Shown: positions 52,155 to 60,965 of the stretch, in pieces
Layout of the letters: every line of letters starts with the position of its first letter
Position numbering within the stretch: position 1 is the first letter of the stretch
NCBI GenBank assembly: GCA_015233655.1
Contig: JADFXI010000003.1
Coordinates: forward strand, 1-62,144
Direction of reading: 5' to 3'
Origin: Nitrospirota bacterium
GTDB taxonomy: Bacteria; Nitrospirota; Thermodesulfovibrionia; Thermodesulfovibrionales; Dissulfurispiraceae
DNA: 62,144 bases
Notes under the pieces: generated by a model
Seen by the model: the letters and a program-made list of their open reading frames with translations, nothing else
The model's database searches: none
Told to the model about the DNA's origin: nothing
Made by a program: the position numbers and the translations under genes

Positions 52155-52770
52155 TTAAACCCCTTTCCAACAGGACCTTCTCCGCCAGCCAGAAATCAAA
52201 GTCATCATCTATTTCGACATTCTCAGGTCTGCCGACAAATTTTCTTGCGATCCTTGATCCATAGCGGTCCCCTTTCCGAATCAGATCGGCCTTTATCACA
52301 TATATGTTACCGTCGTCGTAGAAGAAGCCCTCAAGATCCTGCCGTCTCAGATCGTTTTTTCCGTATTCCATGTATTTGCAAATAAACCCTGTTGCCAACG
52401 AGTCGCAGCCGCTATCGAGAAACTCCCTGACGCATTCATCAATAAGGCCGGCCCTCCTGACTGGCGAAGTCGCCTGTAAGAGGACCACCACATCGCATGG
52501 TATCTTCTCCACTGCATGCCTGAGCACGTCCAGAGTGTCTGCTTCATCAGTAGCGTACTCGGCAGGACGTTCCAGGACTTCGGCGCCGCATCCTCTGGAT
52601 ACCATGGCTATTTCAGGGTCCTCTGTCGAAACCACGAATCGGTCTATAAGAATGGATTGCTTTGCAGCCCCTATGGTCCAGGCGATAAGAGGCTTGCCTG
52701 CAATAACTTTGATGTTCTTGCGGGGAATCCCCTTACTGCCCCCCCGCGCAGGAGTAATGCCGAGTATCAT
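52141..52770 (-). CDS. NeuA-family CMP-sugar cytidylyltransferase
   Basis: Activates an acidic nine- or eight-carbon sugar with CTP. Canonical loop PARGGSKGIPRKN (7-19), DRFVVSTEDPEIAMVSRGCG, VVLLQATSPVRRAGLIDECV and FFYDDGNIYVIKADLIR are all present. The end (EIDDDFDFWLAEKVLLERGL) carries the DxxxDFxxAE metal-site motif. At 209 residues it is a little shorter than NeuA (about 225). Its stop lies inside the start of the radical SAM gene; a PIG-L deacetylase gene ends 1 bp upstream. Confidence 0.88.
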   Translation of the reverse strand: MILGITPARGGSKGIPRKNIKVIAGKPLIAWTIGAAKQSILIDRFVVSTEDPEIAMVSRGCGAEVLERPAEYATDEADTLDVLRHAVEKIPCDVVVLLQATSPVRRAGLIDECVREFLDSGCDSLATGFICKYMEYGKNDLRRQDLEGFFYDDGNIYVIKADLIRKGDRYGSRIARKFVGRPENVEIDDDFDFWLAEKVLLERGLSENK

Positions 52771-52771
52771 T

Positions 52772-53440
52772 TTATGACCACTTCCCTCTTAACATCACGA
52801 ATGCCTCGGCATATTCAAAACCGGCTTCTATTCCTCTTTTCTGCGCGGCTATCTTTACGGCCTCCGCAGAACGTGGATGCGGGTATTTCCGGCCTTCAGT
52901 TTCGTAACATCCAAGGGCCTTTATCTTTTTACCGATAGTATTTTTTATGTTTACATAATAGTTGGGAAGAAATGCGTTTTCGGGAAGGGGTGGCGATTGT
53001 TCTGTCGAAGACGGCGTCTCATACATATAGATCTCTTTGACAAAAGGCGTTGCCGCCGGACGCAGCACCACTCTGGCTGCATCGAAGACAGCCCTGTGGT
53101 CCTGGTTGTTGTCACCACTGAACGGCACATAGACAACATCCGGCTTGAGATCGAAAAAACCTTTTTCAAGAGGAATAATAATGTCCTGGATGCAGGCATC
53201 AAGCCTCTCGTCCGGCAGATTCAGAAATAGTGTGTCACTATATCCGAGCGCATTCTTTGCTTTTAAGGCATGGGCCTTTTCAATATTGTTTCTTCGCTCA
53301 TCAAAAACATGGTTATAGACCCTGTGCGCAATAAAAAAAACGCATACCTTATCGCCGGCTTTGACTCGTCTGCATATGGTGCCGCCGCATCCAAGAGTTT
53401 CGTCATCCATGTGAGGCGCGATAATCAGAACTTTTTTCAT
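52772..53440 (-). CDS. PIG-L family N-acetyl-sugar deacetylase
   Basis: Zinc hydrolase removing an N-acyl group from a sugar. The metal and catalytic motif is VLIIAPHMDDETLGCGGT (His10, Asp12, Asp13), and the second metal-binding His is in FSGDNNQDHRAVFDAAR. The 222-residue protein has no membrane segment. It overlaps an aminotransferase gene upstream by 4 bp and precedes a NeuA gene, so it probably frees an amine that is later re-acylated on the sugar. Substrate is inferred from this context. Confidence 0.88.
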   Translation of the reverse strand: MKKVLIIAPHMDDETLGCGGTICRRVKAGDKVCVFFIAHRVYNHVFDERRNNIEKAHALKAKNALGYSDTLFLNLPDERLDACIQDIIIPLEKGFFDLKPDVVYVPFSGDNNQDHRAVFDAARVVLRPAATPFVKEIYMYETPSSTEQSPPLPENAFLPNYYVNIKNTIGKKIKALGCYETEGRKYPHPRSAEAVKIAAQKRGIEAGFEYAEAFVMLRGKWS

Positions 53441-54468
53441 CTCAGCAATATCCCCTTTAATTCTTCGATATTCTTCCCAGCGCCTTCCCAGCCATAAAAA
53501 ATGGGCGGGCAGCTATGGTGTTCTGCCACCCATCTTGAATTAGGAAGGTCATACCCTATATTCTCTATTTCAGGCCCGAAATCACTTTGAGCAAAGACCT
53601 TACCTGTTTCAACCTTCAAAGCATAGTCAAAGACTATATATTTGTAATACCCTGAACTCATGCCTGACGGAAATTTGACCCGGTTTTCAAAGATACCGTC
53701 ATATTTTGCTGCAAGGTCCCTTTTCCATTCAAGAATCATCGGAAGCCGTTCAAGTTGGACCAGCCCGAATGCCGCAGTAATTTCATTCATCCTGAAATTG
53801 AAGCCATCTTTTATTTTATAAGCGACTTTGCCTTTTTCAACACTTTTGCCATAATTCCTGTAGTATCCGAGCCATTCGAGGAACTTTTCATCTTTGGAAC
53901 ATACTATGCCGCCCTCTCCTGTCGGCATAGTTTTAGTTGCGTAAAAAGAATAGGAACCGGCAAGTCCCCATGCTCCGCCTGTCTTTCCGTTCCATTCCCC
54001 TCCGTGTACGTGGGCACAGTCCTCAACAAGCGCGATGCCCCTTTCCTTGCAAAAAGCGGCTATGCCCTCAACCTCAAATGCAATGTGCCCCCCTATATGC
54101 ACGACGGCAACGGCCTTTGTATCTTTTGTGACCTTCTTTTTCAAATCTTCCAGACTCAAGCAGAGGTCGTCCCGATTGCAGTCCGCGTATATTACATTTG
54201 CTCCAGCCCTCTTCGCAGCAACGGCGGTCGCCCAAAACGTATTGGCCGGGACAACGACTTCTTTTCCCTGAACTCCTATATACTCAAAAATGCTCAGGAG
54301 TCCAGCTCCTCCATTGGTTACGGCCAGACACGGCATGCCTATATATCTTCCAAAAGCCTCCTCGAATCTCTCTACCATGGCGCCTTCAGATAAAAAATTG
54401 CTTTCAAAAATATCTTCAAGCAATTTATGATATTTTTCTCTGTATCCGGGTTCAAAAGGTATTTTCAT
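53437..54468 (-). CDS. DegT/DnrJ/EryC1 PLP-dependent aminotransferase
   Basis: A 343-residue sugar aminotransferase. LAVTNGGAGLLSIFEYIGVQ binds PLP phosphate, ALVEDCAHVHGGEWNGK supplies the Asp, and GSYSFYATKTMPTGEGGIVC the Lys179 that forms the aldimine. FRMNEITAAFGLVQLERLPM is typical of the family. It should make an amino-sugar from a keto-sugar nucleotide. The C-terminal part is shorter than in 40779-42047 and lacks that gene's Cys-rich insertion, so the two have different substrates. Confidence 0.9.
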   Translation of the reverse strand: MKIPFEPGYREKYHKLLEDIFESNFLSEGAMVERFEEAFGRYIGMPCLAVTNGGAGLLSIFEYIGVQGKEVVVPANTFWATAVAAKRAGANVIYADCNRDDLCLSLEDLKKKVTKDTKAVAVVHIGGHIAFEVEGIAAFCKERGIALVEDCAHVHGGEWNGKTGGAWGLAGSYSFYATKTMPTGEGGIVCSKDEKFLEWLGYYRNYGKSVEKGKVAYKIKDGFNFRMNEITAAFGLVQLERLPMILEWKRDLAAKYDGIFENRVKFPSGMSSGYYKYIVFDYALKVETGKVFAQSDFGPEIENIGYDLPNSRWVAEHHSCPPIFYGWEGAGKNIEELKGILLR

Positions 54469-54481
54469 AAATTTCCTGACA

Positions 54482-56203
54482 TTATATAAAGTTCCTGGTC
54501 TTCGTCTTTTCCAGGCGATGAAACAATAGATTGAATTTTGTAAGCCTGCATCTCGGACAATGCTTCATACAAAAAGCTGCATCCATAACCATTTGAGCTT
54601 GCCTGATTCTCTCTTTGCCGAGCCATATATCAGCAAAGGATTGGTCCGTAATATTTCCTATAGGTTTGATCCACGGATAGATATTCAGCCTGCCGCACAA
54701 ATAAACGCCGCCATCTGCTGCTATAACGGTCGTCAAACTATGCGCCTTGCAAGGGAGGCCTGCGTTTCCTTCAACTACATTCTCGCGCATTCCGTCCGCA
54801 ATAATAGAAAAACTGCCGGTCTCATATTTCTTCAGATATGAGATATCCACGTTTGATTCAAGCTCGGGATGGTCTATAACAGGCCTGAACTGGATATAAC
54901 TTGCTCCAAAATTTGACAGCCTTATAATAAGTGCTTCGAGGCTTCCAAGGTTCTTTGATGTTACAACATAGCCAATGCCGACAGTGGCTTTTGAGGAGCA
55001 GAGGGTCTTGATATTGCTCATAATCCTCTCAAAACCGTCATTGCCTTTCAATGCTCTCTGCTCTTCCGCATTGGAGGCGTCGAGACTAACCCTTATCCAT
55101 TTAAACTTGTCGGCAAGGCCCCTCTTTATCGGTATGCTGCCGTTAGTAATCAGCCCGACTCCGAAACCCAAATCATATGACAGGTTGACCACATCAGAGA
55201 AACCTTTGTGGATAGTGGGTTCGCCGCCTCCTTCAATTACTATGCCTTCCGTGCCCCCTGCCTTCAAATCAACCAGGAGCCTTTTGATAACTTCAAGTTC
55301 GATATCACCGTTTATCCTCGCCCTTAAATCTTTATCTGAACACCATACACAATCGAAATTACATCTGTTCGTAAGGGACAGCTCCACACTCACAGGATAA
55401 GTATAATCCGGCCCGGGTGTTTTTCCCCCGACCAGGGCACGTATTTTCTCAGGGAAAAAATAGAGTTTTTCAAGGCCTACTTCCTGTATGGATTCATACT
55501 TATTGCTCTCTGCGAGAATAGGGTTATTGTCAAGCAGGTTTATGATCTCAGGCGTAAAAGGATGCTGCAGATTGCCGAGGATAAAGCTTATGAGCTTCAG
55601 ATCCTTCTCTGTGTCGAAGCATACTTTGTAATGGGGCCTGGGACATTGATATGCAGGTTTGTATATTTTAAATTTTGTTTCATTTTGATGAAAATAGAGG
55701 GTCCCTGCCTCCCTCTGCTCCGGAGTCAGCTTTTTCGCGTTGAGATTAAATAACAGTTTCCTGCTGACTACCTCACACCCGGTCCCATATATCGTACCGT
55801 CCAAATGCTCGTTGTAACTGAAGTCATAATTTCCTGTTAGGTGCTCTTTGATAAGGTCACTTGCCAGATGGGGGTCAAACAGAGGATAATTTCCGTTTAC
55901 CTTAAGTATTGTCTCTCCTTCATAGACTTCCACGGCATTGCACAACCTGGAAACCACATCTGTCTCGCTTCCGCGAAATACTTTTATATTAAGGCGTTGC
56001 GCCTCTGCCGCCAGCGCATCGTCCTCAGGCAAATCACTTGTGGCAAGAATTATATCAGTTACATTATTCACTTTATTGATCCTTTCAACAATGTGTTGAA
56101 GGACCGTCTTGCCGCAGAGCTTTACCATACTCTTGCCTGGAAAGATCTCTGAGATATACGTTGCCTGAACCAAGGCACATAACCTTTTATTATTTATTTT
56201 CAA
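54482..56203 (-). CDS. Fusion: degenerate SpsF-type nucleotidyltransferase plus radical SAM/SPASM
   Basis: One intact 573-residue frame joins two domains. Residues 1-235 follow the SpsF/CMP-sugar cytidylyltransferase fold (FRGSETDVVSRLCNAVEVYE; FDTEKDLKLI). However, the nucleotide loop is ATYISEIFPGKSM instead of ARMGSTRLPGK, and the metal-site stretch is KVNGNYPLFDP (102-111), with Asn for Asp. Residues 268-573 are a radical SAM enzyme: Cys281-x3-Cys285-x2-Cys288 (NRCNFDCVWC), IVIEGGGEPTIHKGF, and a SPASM tail (CKAH, CGR, CMKHCPRC). The start is TTG at 56203 with GGAG upstream. The first domain may bind a CMP-sugar without making it. Confidence 0.85.
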   Translation of the reverse strand: MKINNKRLCALVQATYISEIFPGKSMVKLCGKTVLQHIVERINKVNNVTDIILATSDLPEDDALAAEAQRLNIKVFRGSETDVVSRLCNAVEVYEGETILKVNGNYPLFDPHLASDLIKEHLTGNYDFSYNEHLDGTIYGTGCEVVSRKLLFNLNAKKLTPEQREAGTLYFHQNETKFKIYKPAYQCPRPHYKVCFDTEKDLKLISFILGNLQHPFTPEIINLLDNNPILAESNKYESIQEVGLEKLYFFPEKIRALVGGKTPGPDYTYPVSVELSLTNRCNFDCVWCSDKDLRARINGDIELEVIKRLLVDLKAGGTEGIVIEGGGEPTIHKGFSDVVNLSYDLGFGVGLITNGSIPIKRGLADKFKWIRVSLDASNAEEQRALKGNDGFERIMSNIKTLCSSKATVGIGYVVTSKNLGSLEALIIRLSNFGASYIQFRPVIDHPELESNVDISYLKKYETGSFSIIADGMRENVVEGNAGLPCKAHSLTTVIAADGGVYLCGRLNIYPWIKPIGNITDQSFADIWLGKERIRQAQMVMDAAFCMKHCPRCRLTKFNLLFHRLEKTKTRNFI

Positions 56204-56243
56204 AATTTCTCCATGAGCAATATTGGGCTGTCTGCAATTAATC

Positions 56244-57563
56244 TCATGTCAACCGCTTAAACCCTGCATGAGCAATCGGCCCGCTGTAGACTTCTTTTAG
56301 CGTTCCCGCTTTTATGGCAGGCATCAGTTCACCCAAGACCTCATCAAGCGCTTTCAGATAATTATTCACATGTTCGTTCGTATGGGCAAAAGTTGCATAG
56401 AACGTCTTTGACGTCAGATAGCCTTTTTCAAGCATTTTTAGGACGATTATAGTATGAAGCAATTGCGCCTCATCGATGTTTATCCTCCAATTGGTAAGAG
56501 GTTCGATTCCCGCTACTATTATTTCGAGCCCATGCTTTTGTCCGAGCCTTAGCCAGCCGTCCTGCATCATCCCGCCGATACGTACCAGATGAGTACCGAC
56601 ATCGTTTTTCAAATGTTTTCGAACAGTGGCGACTGCGGCCGCAGGTCCTATTTTGTCCGTCCAGTACGTGCTGCTGATGAAAGTCCTCTGAGCTGCGTTC
56701 ATTACTTCCTTTCTGCCGATGACGGCAGCCATCGGATACCCGTTGCCGAGGGCTTTTGCGAATACGGCTATGTCCGGCTCGGTCCCCAATTTGAGATGGA
56801 TTCCTCCGGATACCATCCTGAAGCCGGATGATACTTCATCAAATATAAGAGGGATGCCAAGGTCCCTGGTTACCTGGCGTATGCCCGAAAGGAAGCCTTC
56901 TTCAGGCAGGTAATTGCGGGCAGGCTCCATAACGACTGCTGCCAGTTCGTCCCTGCTTTTGAATATCTGCTCTTCAAATCCTTTCAGGTCATTATACGCA
57001 AAGGGGACACATGTTCCGAGAAGGCCCCTTGGCACTCCTCCGGGATCAAGGCCCGGCAGAAGATGTCCATTCAATATTGTATCGCTCGCGAGATTGGCGG
57101 AAAGATACCAGTCGTGCCATCCATGGTAGCCGCAAAACAGCACTTTGTCTTTCTGTCTCGAAGCCCGGGCGATCCTTACAGCCACCGCCATAGCTTCCCC
57201 TCCCGTTCTCGCATACCGTACCATGTCGGCCCATGGATGCATCTCAATCATAAGTTCAGCCAGTTCGACCTCTTCGGGCGCATTCAACGTACACATATTA
57301 CCGGCCCTTACAGCCGCCAATACGGCACTATCCACTTCGTCGTCGGCATATCCCAGGGAACAAGCGCCTATCCCCGAGATCGTCATATCGGTATAATGAT
57401 TCCCGTCGAGGTCCCATACGGAAACCCCCTTGCATTTTTCATAGTAGGATGGCCACTCTTCAGGCAGAAACATTTCGGGTCTCTTAGACAACAGCTGGGT
57501 CCCGCCAGGTATAAGCTGCTTCGCTCTTTTATACAAAGCAATGCCTTTATCTCTTTTCCCCAT
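56244..57563 (-). CDS. Class III (glutamate-1-semialdehyde-type) aminotransferase
   Basis: Fold-type I PLP enzyme of 439 residues. TGGEAMAVAVRIARA binds PLP phosphate, YHGWHDWYLS contacts the ring, LIFDEVSSGFRM supplies Asp, and AVFAKALGNGYPMAAVIG holds Lys270. It resembles GSA aminomutase, but the tetrapyrrole enzyme normally sits in a hem operon and starts differently. In a sugar cluster such homologues are thought to work on keto acids or keto-sugars. GGGGGG ahead of ATG 57563 forms a strong ribosome site. Confidence 0.88.
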   Translation of the reverse strand: MGKRDKGIALYKRAKQLIPGGTQLLSKRPEMFLPEEWPSYYEKCKGVSVWDLDGNHYTDMTISGIGACSLGYADDEVDSAVLAAVRAGNMCTLNAPEEVELAELMIEMHPWADMVRYARTGGEAMAVAVRIARASRQKDKVLFCGYHGWHDWYLSANLASDTILNGHLLPGLDPGGVPRGLLGTCVPFAYNDLKGFEEQIFKSRDELAAVVMEPARNYLPEEGFLSGIRQVTRDLGIPLIFDEVSSGFRMVSGGIHLKLGTEPDIAVFAKALGNGYPMAAVIGRKEVMNAAQRTFISSTYWTDKIGPAAAVATVRKHLKNDVGTHLVRIGGMMQDGWLRLGQKHGLEIIVAGIEPLTNWRINIDEAQLLHTIIVLKMLEKGYLTSKTFYATFAHTNEHVNNYLKALDEVLGELMPAIKAGTLKEVYSGPIAHAGFKRLT

Positions 57564-57608
57564 TTCTACCCCCCTAAAACCTTAATCGTTATACGCAAAA
57601 AATAATCT

Positions 57609-59528
57609 CTACCCTTTCAGTGCTGCAGGGCAAAAAAAGTCGTCGCCGACATTATTGGATTCGATGTATCTTCGTACTGCAATGCCAAGCGAATGCCCGC
57701 CGTCGCCAGTCTTTATTGCTTCATCCATAAAAGTCTGAACAAATCCGCCAACCCGCCTCGGCGCTTCGAAATCATTAAAATAATTGAACTTCTGCTGCCA
57801 TTTTGAAAAGTCTCCGATACTTTTATCTCCCCTGCTTGCCTTGACAATTGCCTTTTCAAAATCTTCAAGGCCAGGATAAATAAACTTTTGATCCGCGTCC
57901 TTGTAGAAAGGGTGGTTCACCCATCCGCTGCAGTCCCAGTGGACCGCTTTATGACCATATACACCTGCTACTATTCCAGCGGAATTTAAACCGTAACAGA
58001 CGGACAAATCCGCAAGCGATGCCGCAGTAACAGGAGAAATTTCCCTGACAAAATAATATACTTTTTGTTGCTGAACAAGTGCTTTGAGCCGAGCCGTAAT
58101 TTGTTCTCCATGCGGCAAGGCGCCCAGGGTATCAATGGTCCAGCACTTACTCTTAATGATAGCTCCCCATCCCGTATTCTCTTCCAATAAACTAATTATT
58201 TTCAGATAAAACTCTGATAAAGATTCCAGGGTCACTGCACCACGGTACTCGGCAGAGCTGTCAAATACAGCCAATTTAAATTCGATTGGTTTGGCGAAGC
58301 GGAACGTCCGGTCTGAACTATTTCCATCAGGACCGATAATAATGCCTGAAGGAATAATATGTGTGCCTGTCTTAGCACCCGGGCCGACAAAGTCGGATAT
58401 CATTTTGCCCCAGGCAAAAAATACGTGATGTGCCACCAGATGTGTCGTCGTGCTCAAAATATGAGGATAATTTGACCAGTGGACTCCCATCATTATGCCG
58501 TTCGACAACTCCATCGCTTCGGCCTGCACCCCGGTTACCCAGGATGCTTCCTGGTGCTGGATGAGAATTTTAACATTATATTTCCTGAACATTGCGCTAT
58601 AAAATGACAGGTAGAAATAATATTGAGATTCAAATGTTCTGTACCATGCCGGCATCGCGGCCTTGCGCAGCATAACATCTTTAATCAATCTGTCCGTAAG
58701 GCTGTAATCCATATCTAAAACTTTGAACATGCTGAAGAAATGTGCATCAATCCATTTTAATCCCATGCTTTCAATTGTCTTTGTTATCTCTTCTGAAGGC
58801 GGGGTGTCAGGACGATCAAGATAATAAACTATATCAAAATTATCTGTATTGACAGCGTGTCGCCAGAAGACAAAATCGGCCACGTCTTTATGCGAATACT
58901 CAACCCAGACGGCAGGCTTATGAGTCATCGCGTTATCGTTTCTGAATGCGGCTGAGACCTTGTTATATAAAATAACAATCATATAATAAAGAGGGCGCAT
59001 ATAATATTTTATATATACCGACAAATCAAATGATTGTTTAACAACAAAACCCTTATGTGCATAATATGAAACTATAAGGCTATTTATTGGATGTTTTTTA
59101 AAATAAAGATAATTAATTATTTGTTCCCCGGACCCCTCACTAAGAATATATGGCTCCGATAATACGGAGGTAGCGAATGCTACTCTTCTATACAATAAAC
59201 CGGACGCATAACAAATAATCATTTTCTTAAAACTCTCGGGTTTGTGTGGCGCATATCGGTCTAAAAAGCGCGTGATGCAGGTATCAAGAGTTTGGCGCGT
59301 TTCATACGCCATGCTTGATCCATCAGACGCCATTTGCCCCAGATTCCGTTTGGCTTTAATAAAGATCCTGCTCAAATCGAGTCCCGGCAAAACCCGGAGC
59401 AGGACCTTTGATATATCAGAAACATTATGTTCATCGTAATAAACGCATATCCTGGAAAACAATCCAATCAGGACCGTTCTGACAACTATTCCAATTGTCA
59501 GTCTTTCCACCCATAAGTTTCTTCCCAT
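57609..59528 (-). CDS. Large GT-B-like surface carbohydrate protein, unassigned
   Basis: I do not recognise the family with certainty. The 639-residue product (ATG 59528; a TTG three codons upstream is possible) has a hydrophobic stretch near the N terminus (LTIGIVVRTVLIGLFSRICV) and others near 170-190, so it may sit at the membrane. The C-terminal half has ILIQHQEASWVTGVQAEAME, HHVFFAWGKMISDFVG, HIIPSGIIIGPDG, and CYGLNSAGIVAGVYGHKAVH. These follow the order QH, WG, PSG, S-x-x-G seen in 37168-39015. A GT-B transferase role is inferred. It follows a B12 radical SAM gene. Confidence 0.45.
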   Translation of the reverse strand: MGRNLWVERLTIGIVVRTVLIGLFSRICVYYDEHNVSDISKVLLRVLPGLDLSRIFIKAKRNLGQMASDGSSMAYETRQTLDTCITRFLDRYAPHKPESFKKMIICYASGLLYRRVAFATSVLSEPYILSEGSGEQIINYLYFKKHPINSLIVSYYAHKGFVVKQSFDLSVYIKYYMRPLYYMIVILYNKVSAAFRNDNAMTHKPAVWVEYSHKDVADFVFWRHAVNTDNFDIVYYLDRPDTPPSEEITKTIESMGLKWIDAHFFSMFKVLDMDYSLTDRLIKDVMLRKAAMPAWYRTFESQYYFYLSFYSAMFRKYNVKILIQHQEASWVTGVQAEAMELSNGIMMGVHWSNYPHILSTTTHLVAHHVFFAWGKMISDFVGPGAKTGTHIIPSGIIIGPDGNSSDRTFRFAKPIEFKLAVFDSSAEYRGAVTLESLSEFYLKIISLLEENTGWGAIIKSKCWTIDTLGALPHGEQITARLKALVQQQKVYYFVREISPVTAASLADLSVCYGLNSAGIVAGVYGHKAVHWDCSGWVNHPFYKDADQKFIYPGLEDFEKAIVKASRGDKSIGDFSKWQQKFNYFNDFEAPRRVGGFVQTFMDEAIKTGDGGHSLGIAVRRYIESNNVGDDFFCPAALKG

Positions 59529-59563
59529 CTTAGCCAAAATGTTTCAGGTGCGCAAAAAAAGAG

Positions 59564-60952
59564 CTATGTCTGCCGGAATCCCCGGAAGGAAGCATCTTTT
59601 TCCAAATAGAGTTTTTTTGTCTGCACTAATGCTTCATTAAGATTTTTTTCGTAATAATTCGTAAGGAGCCTCGTATTCGCCTCGCAGAGCGCCTCATGAA
59701 ATTCATCATCGCTGAGTTCTGTAAAGTTTACCGACAACAGGTCGGAATTTACATGTTTATGCTCGTAAAAATCCTCGCAGTCCTTGCAGAGACCTTTCTC
59801 TATGGCATGATAATACAGCGGTGAACCGGGATATGGGGTCACCGGTCTGATAGTACGCATTTGAGCACCATCGTCATATTTCAGCAGGAAATCCACTCCT
59901 TTGTTCAGAGTATCCCTATTTTCACCGATATTGCCAAAAATGATATTGTAGCCCGGACTGATGCCTGCTTCCAGAGTAGCCTCTACCCCTTTAATAATCT
60001 GGTTCGTAGTCAAAGCTTTGTTCATGTTCTTAAGTATTTGATCATCCATTGCTTCAATGCCGTAATTAATAAAGACGCAACCGGCTTCTTTCATAAGCTT
60101 CAAAACATCAGGCTTTGCATAGTTTAATCTGCCGTTGCAGGCCCACTTTATATTAAGTTTTGCCTTTATAAAATCCGTGCAGAGGCCCGCCGTCCTATTT
60201 AGAGATGACATGAGGAGTTCATCTGAGAATACGACATAAGTTATGCCGTAGTCCCTTTTTAATCGTTTAATTTCTTCGATAATATTTTCACTTGATCGTT
60301 GCCGAAACCCCTCATCCATCCGATAACAAAAGTTGCAGTTAAATGTGCATCCTCTTCCCGATAAAACCGGCATAGCAAAATCATTGTTCGACGCATGCGG
60401 CGTCCTGAGCAGCCGGTAATAGTCGATTGGAAACAGGTCATGCGCAGGGAATGGTATTTTGTCGACGTCACTTATAAGGGACCTTCTCTCGTTTACTGTG
60501 ATCTCGTCCCCATCGCGGAAGGCAATCCCCTTGATGCCTGCCGGCGGTTTCCTGTTCGACAACGCTTCCAGCAACTCAAGAACAGTCACCTCTCCTTCTC
60601 CCATGACTACTACATCCGCATTTGTTTTTTTAAGAAAAAAAACAGGCTCCGGAGTAGGGCCGTGACCGCCTATGATATAGAAAGGCCGTTGCTTTGATTT
60701 ATTGATGGCATCCGATAATTTCAACAGTTTCCGGTACTGATAATACCCGGCAATGACACTCACACCTACTGCATCAAAACTGTTTTTGTTCAGGAAATCT
60801 GTGAGGTGTTCGTCAGGGTAGTGGTGCTTGTCCTGATTATAGATCTCTACTTCATACCCTTCTTTTTTTAAGACTGCAGCTATGTACGCGAGTCCTTGCG
60901 GAAACCAGTGTATGTAAGAACCGTTATCATATACGACCAGTAAAATACGCAC
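59564..60952 (-). CDS. B12-binding-type radical SAM protein
   Basis: A 462-residue protein. The B12-binding-like domain spans 1-140 (WFPQGLAYIAAVLKKEGYEV, FYIIGGHGPTPEPVFFLKKT, VVMGEGEVTVLELLEA). The radical SAM core has LSGRGCTFNCNFCYRMDEGF (C-x3-C-x2-C) and VFINYGIEAMDDQILKNMNK. The C terminus (PVTPYPGSPLYYHAIEKGLC) is typical of this class. The start is GTG with AGGAGG 9 nt upstream, and the gene is 13 bp after a NeuA gene. Members often methylate or rearrange carbon skeletons; the substrate is unknown. Confidence 0.85.
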   Translation of the reverse strand: MRILLVVYDNGSYIHWFPQGLAYIAAVLKKEGYEVEIYNQDKHHYPDEHLTDFLNKNSFDAVGVSVIAGYYQYRKLLKLSDAINKSKQRPFYIIGGHGPTPEPVFFLKKTNADVVVMGEGEVTVLELLEALSNRKPPAGIKGIAFRDGDEITVNERRSLISDVDKIPFPAHDLFPIDYYRLLRTPHASNNDFAMPVLSGRGCTFNCNFCYRMDEGFRQRSSENIIEEIKRLKRDYGITYVVFSDELLMSSLNRTAGLCTDFIKAKLNIKWACNGRLNYAKPDVLKLMKEAGCVFINYGIEAMDDQILKNMNKALTTNQIIKGVEATLEAGISPGYNIIFGNIGENRDTLNKGVDFLLKYDDGAQMRTIRPVTPYPGSPLYYHAIEKGLCKDCEDFYEHKHVNSDLLSVNFTELSDDEFHEALCEANTRLLTNYYEKNLNEALVQTKKLYLEKDASFRGFRQT

Positions 60953-60965
60953 GTGAACTTTCCTC

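Noticed and set aside
54482-56203. Possibility that the fusion gene is two genes joined by an assembly or sequencing error
   Set aside because: There is one continuous frame with a plausible linker, and no separate start with a ribosome site is seen between the domains. An upstream start of the radical SAM half cannot be fully excluded.
56244-57563. hemL (glutamate-1-semialdehyde aminomutase) for haem synthesis
   Set aside because: Sits deep in a sugar cluster with no other tetrapyrrole gene; kept as a class III aminotransferase without the symbol.
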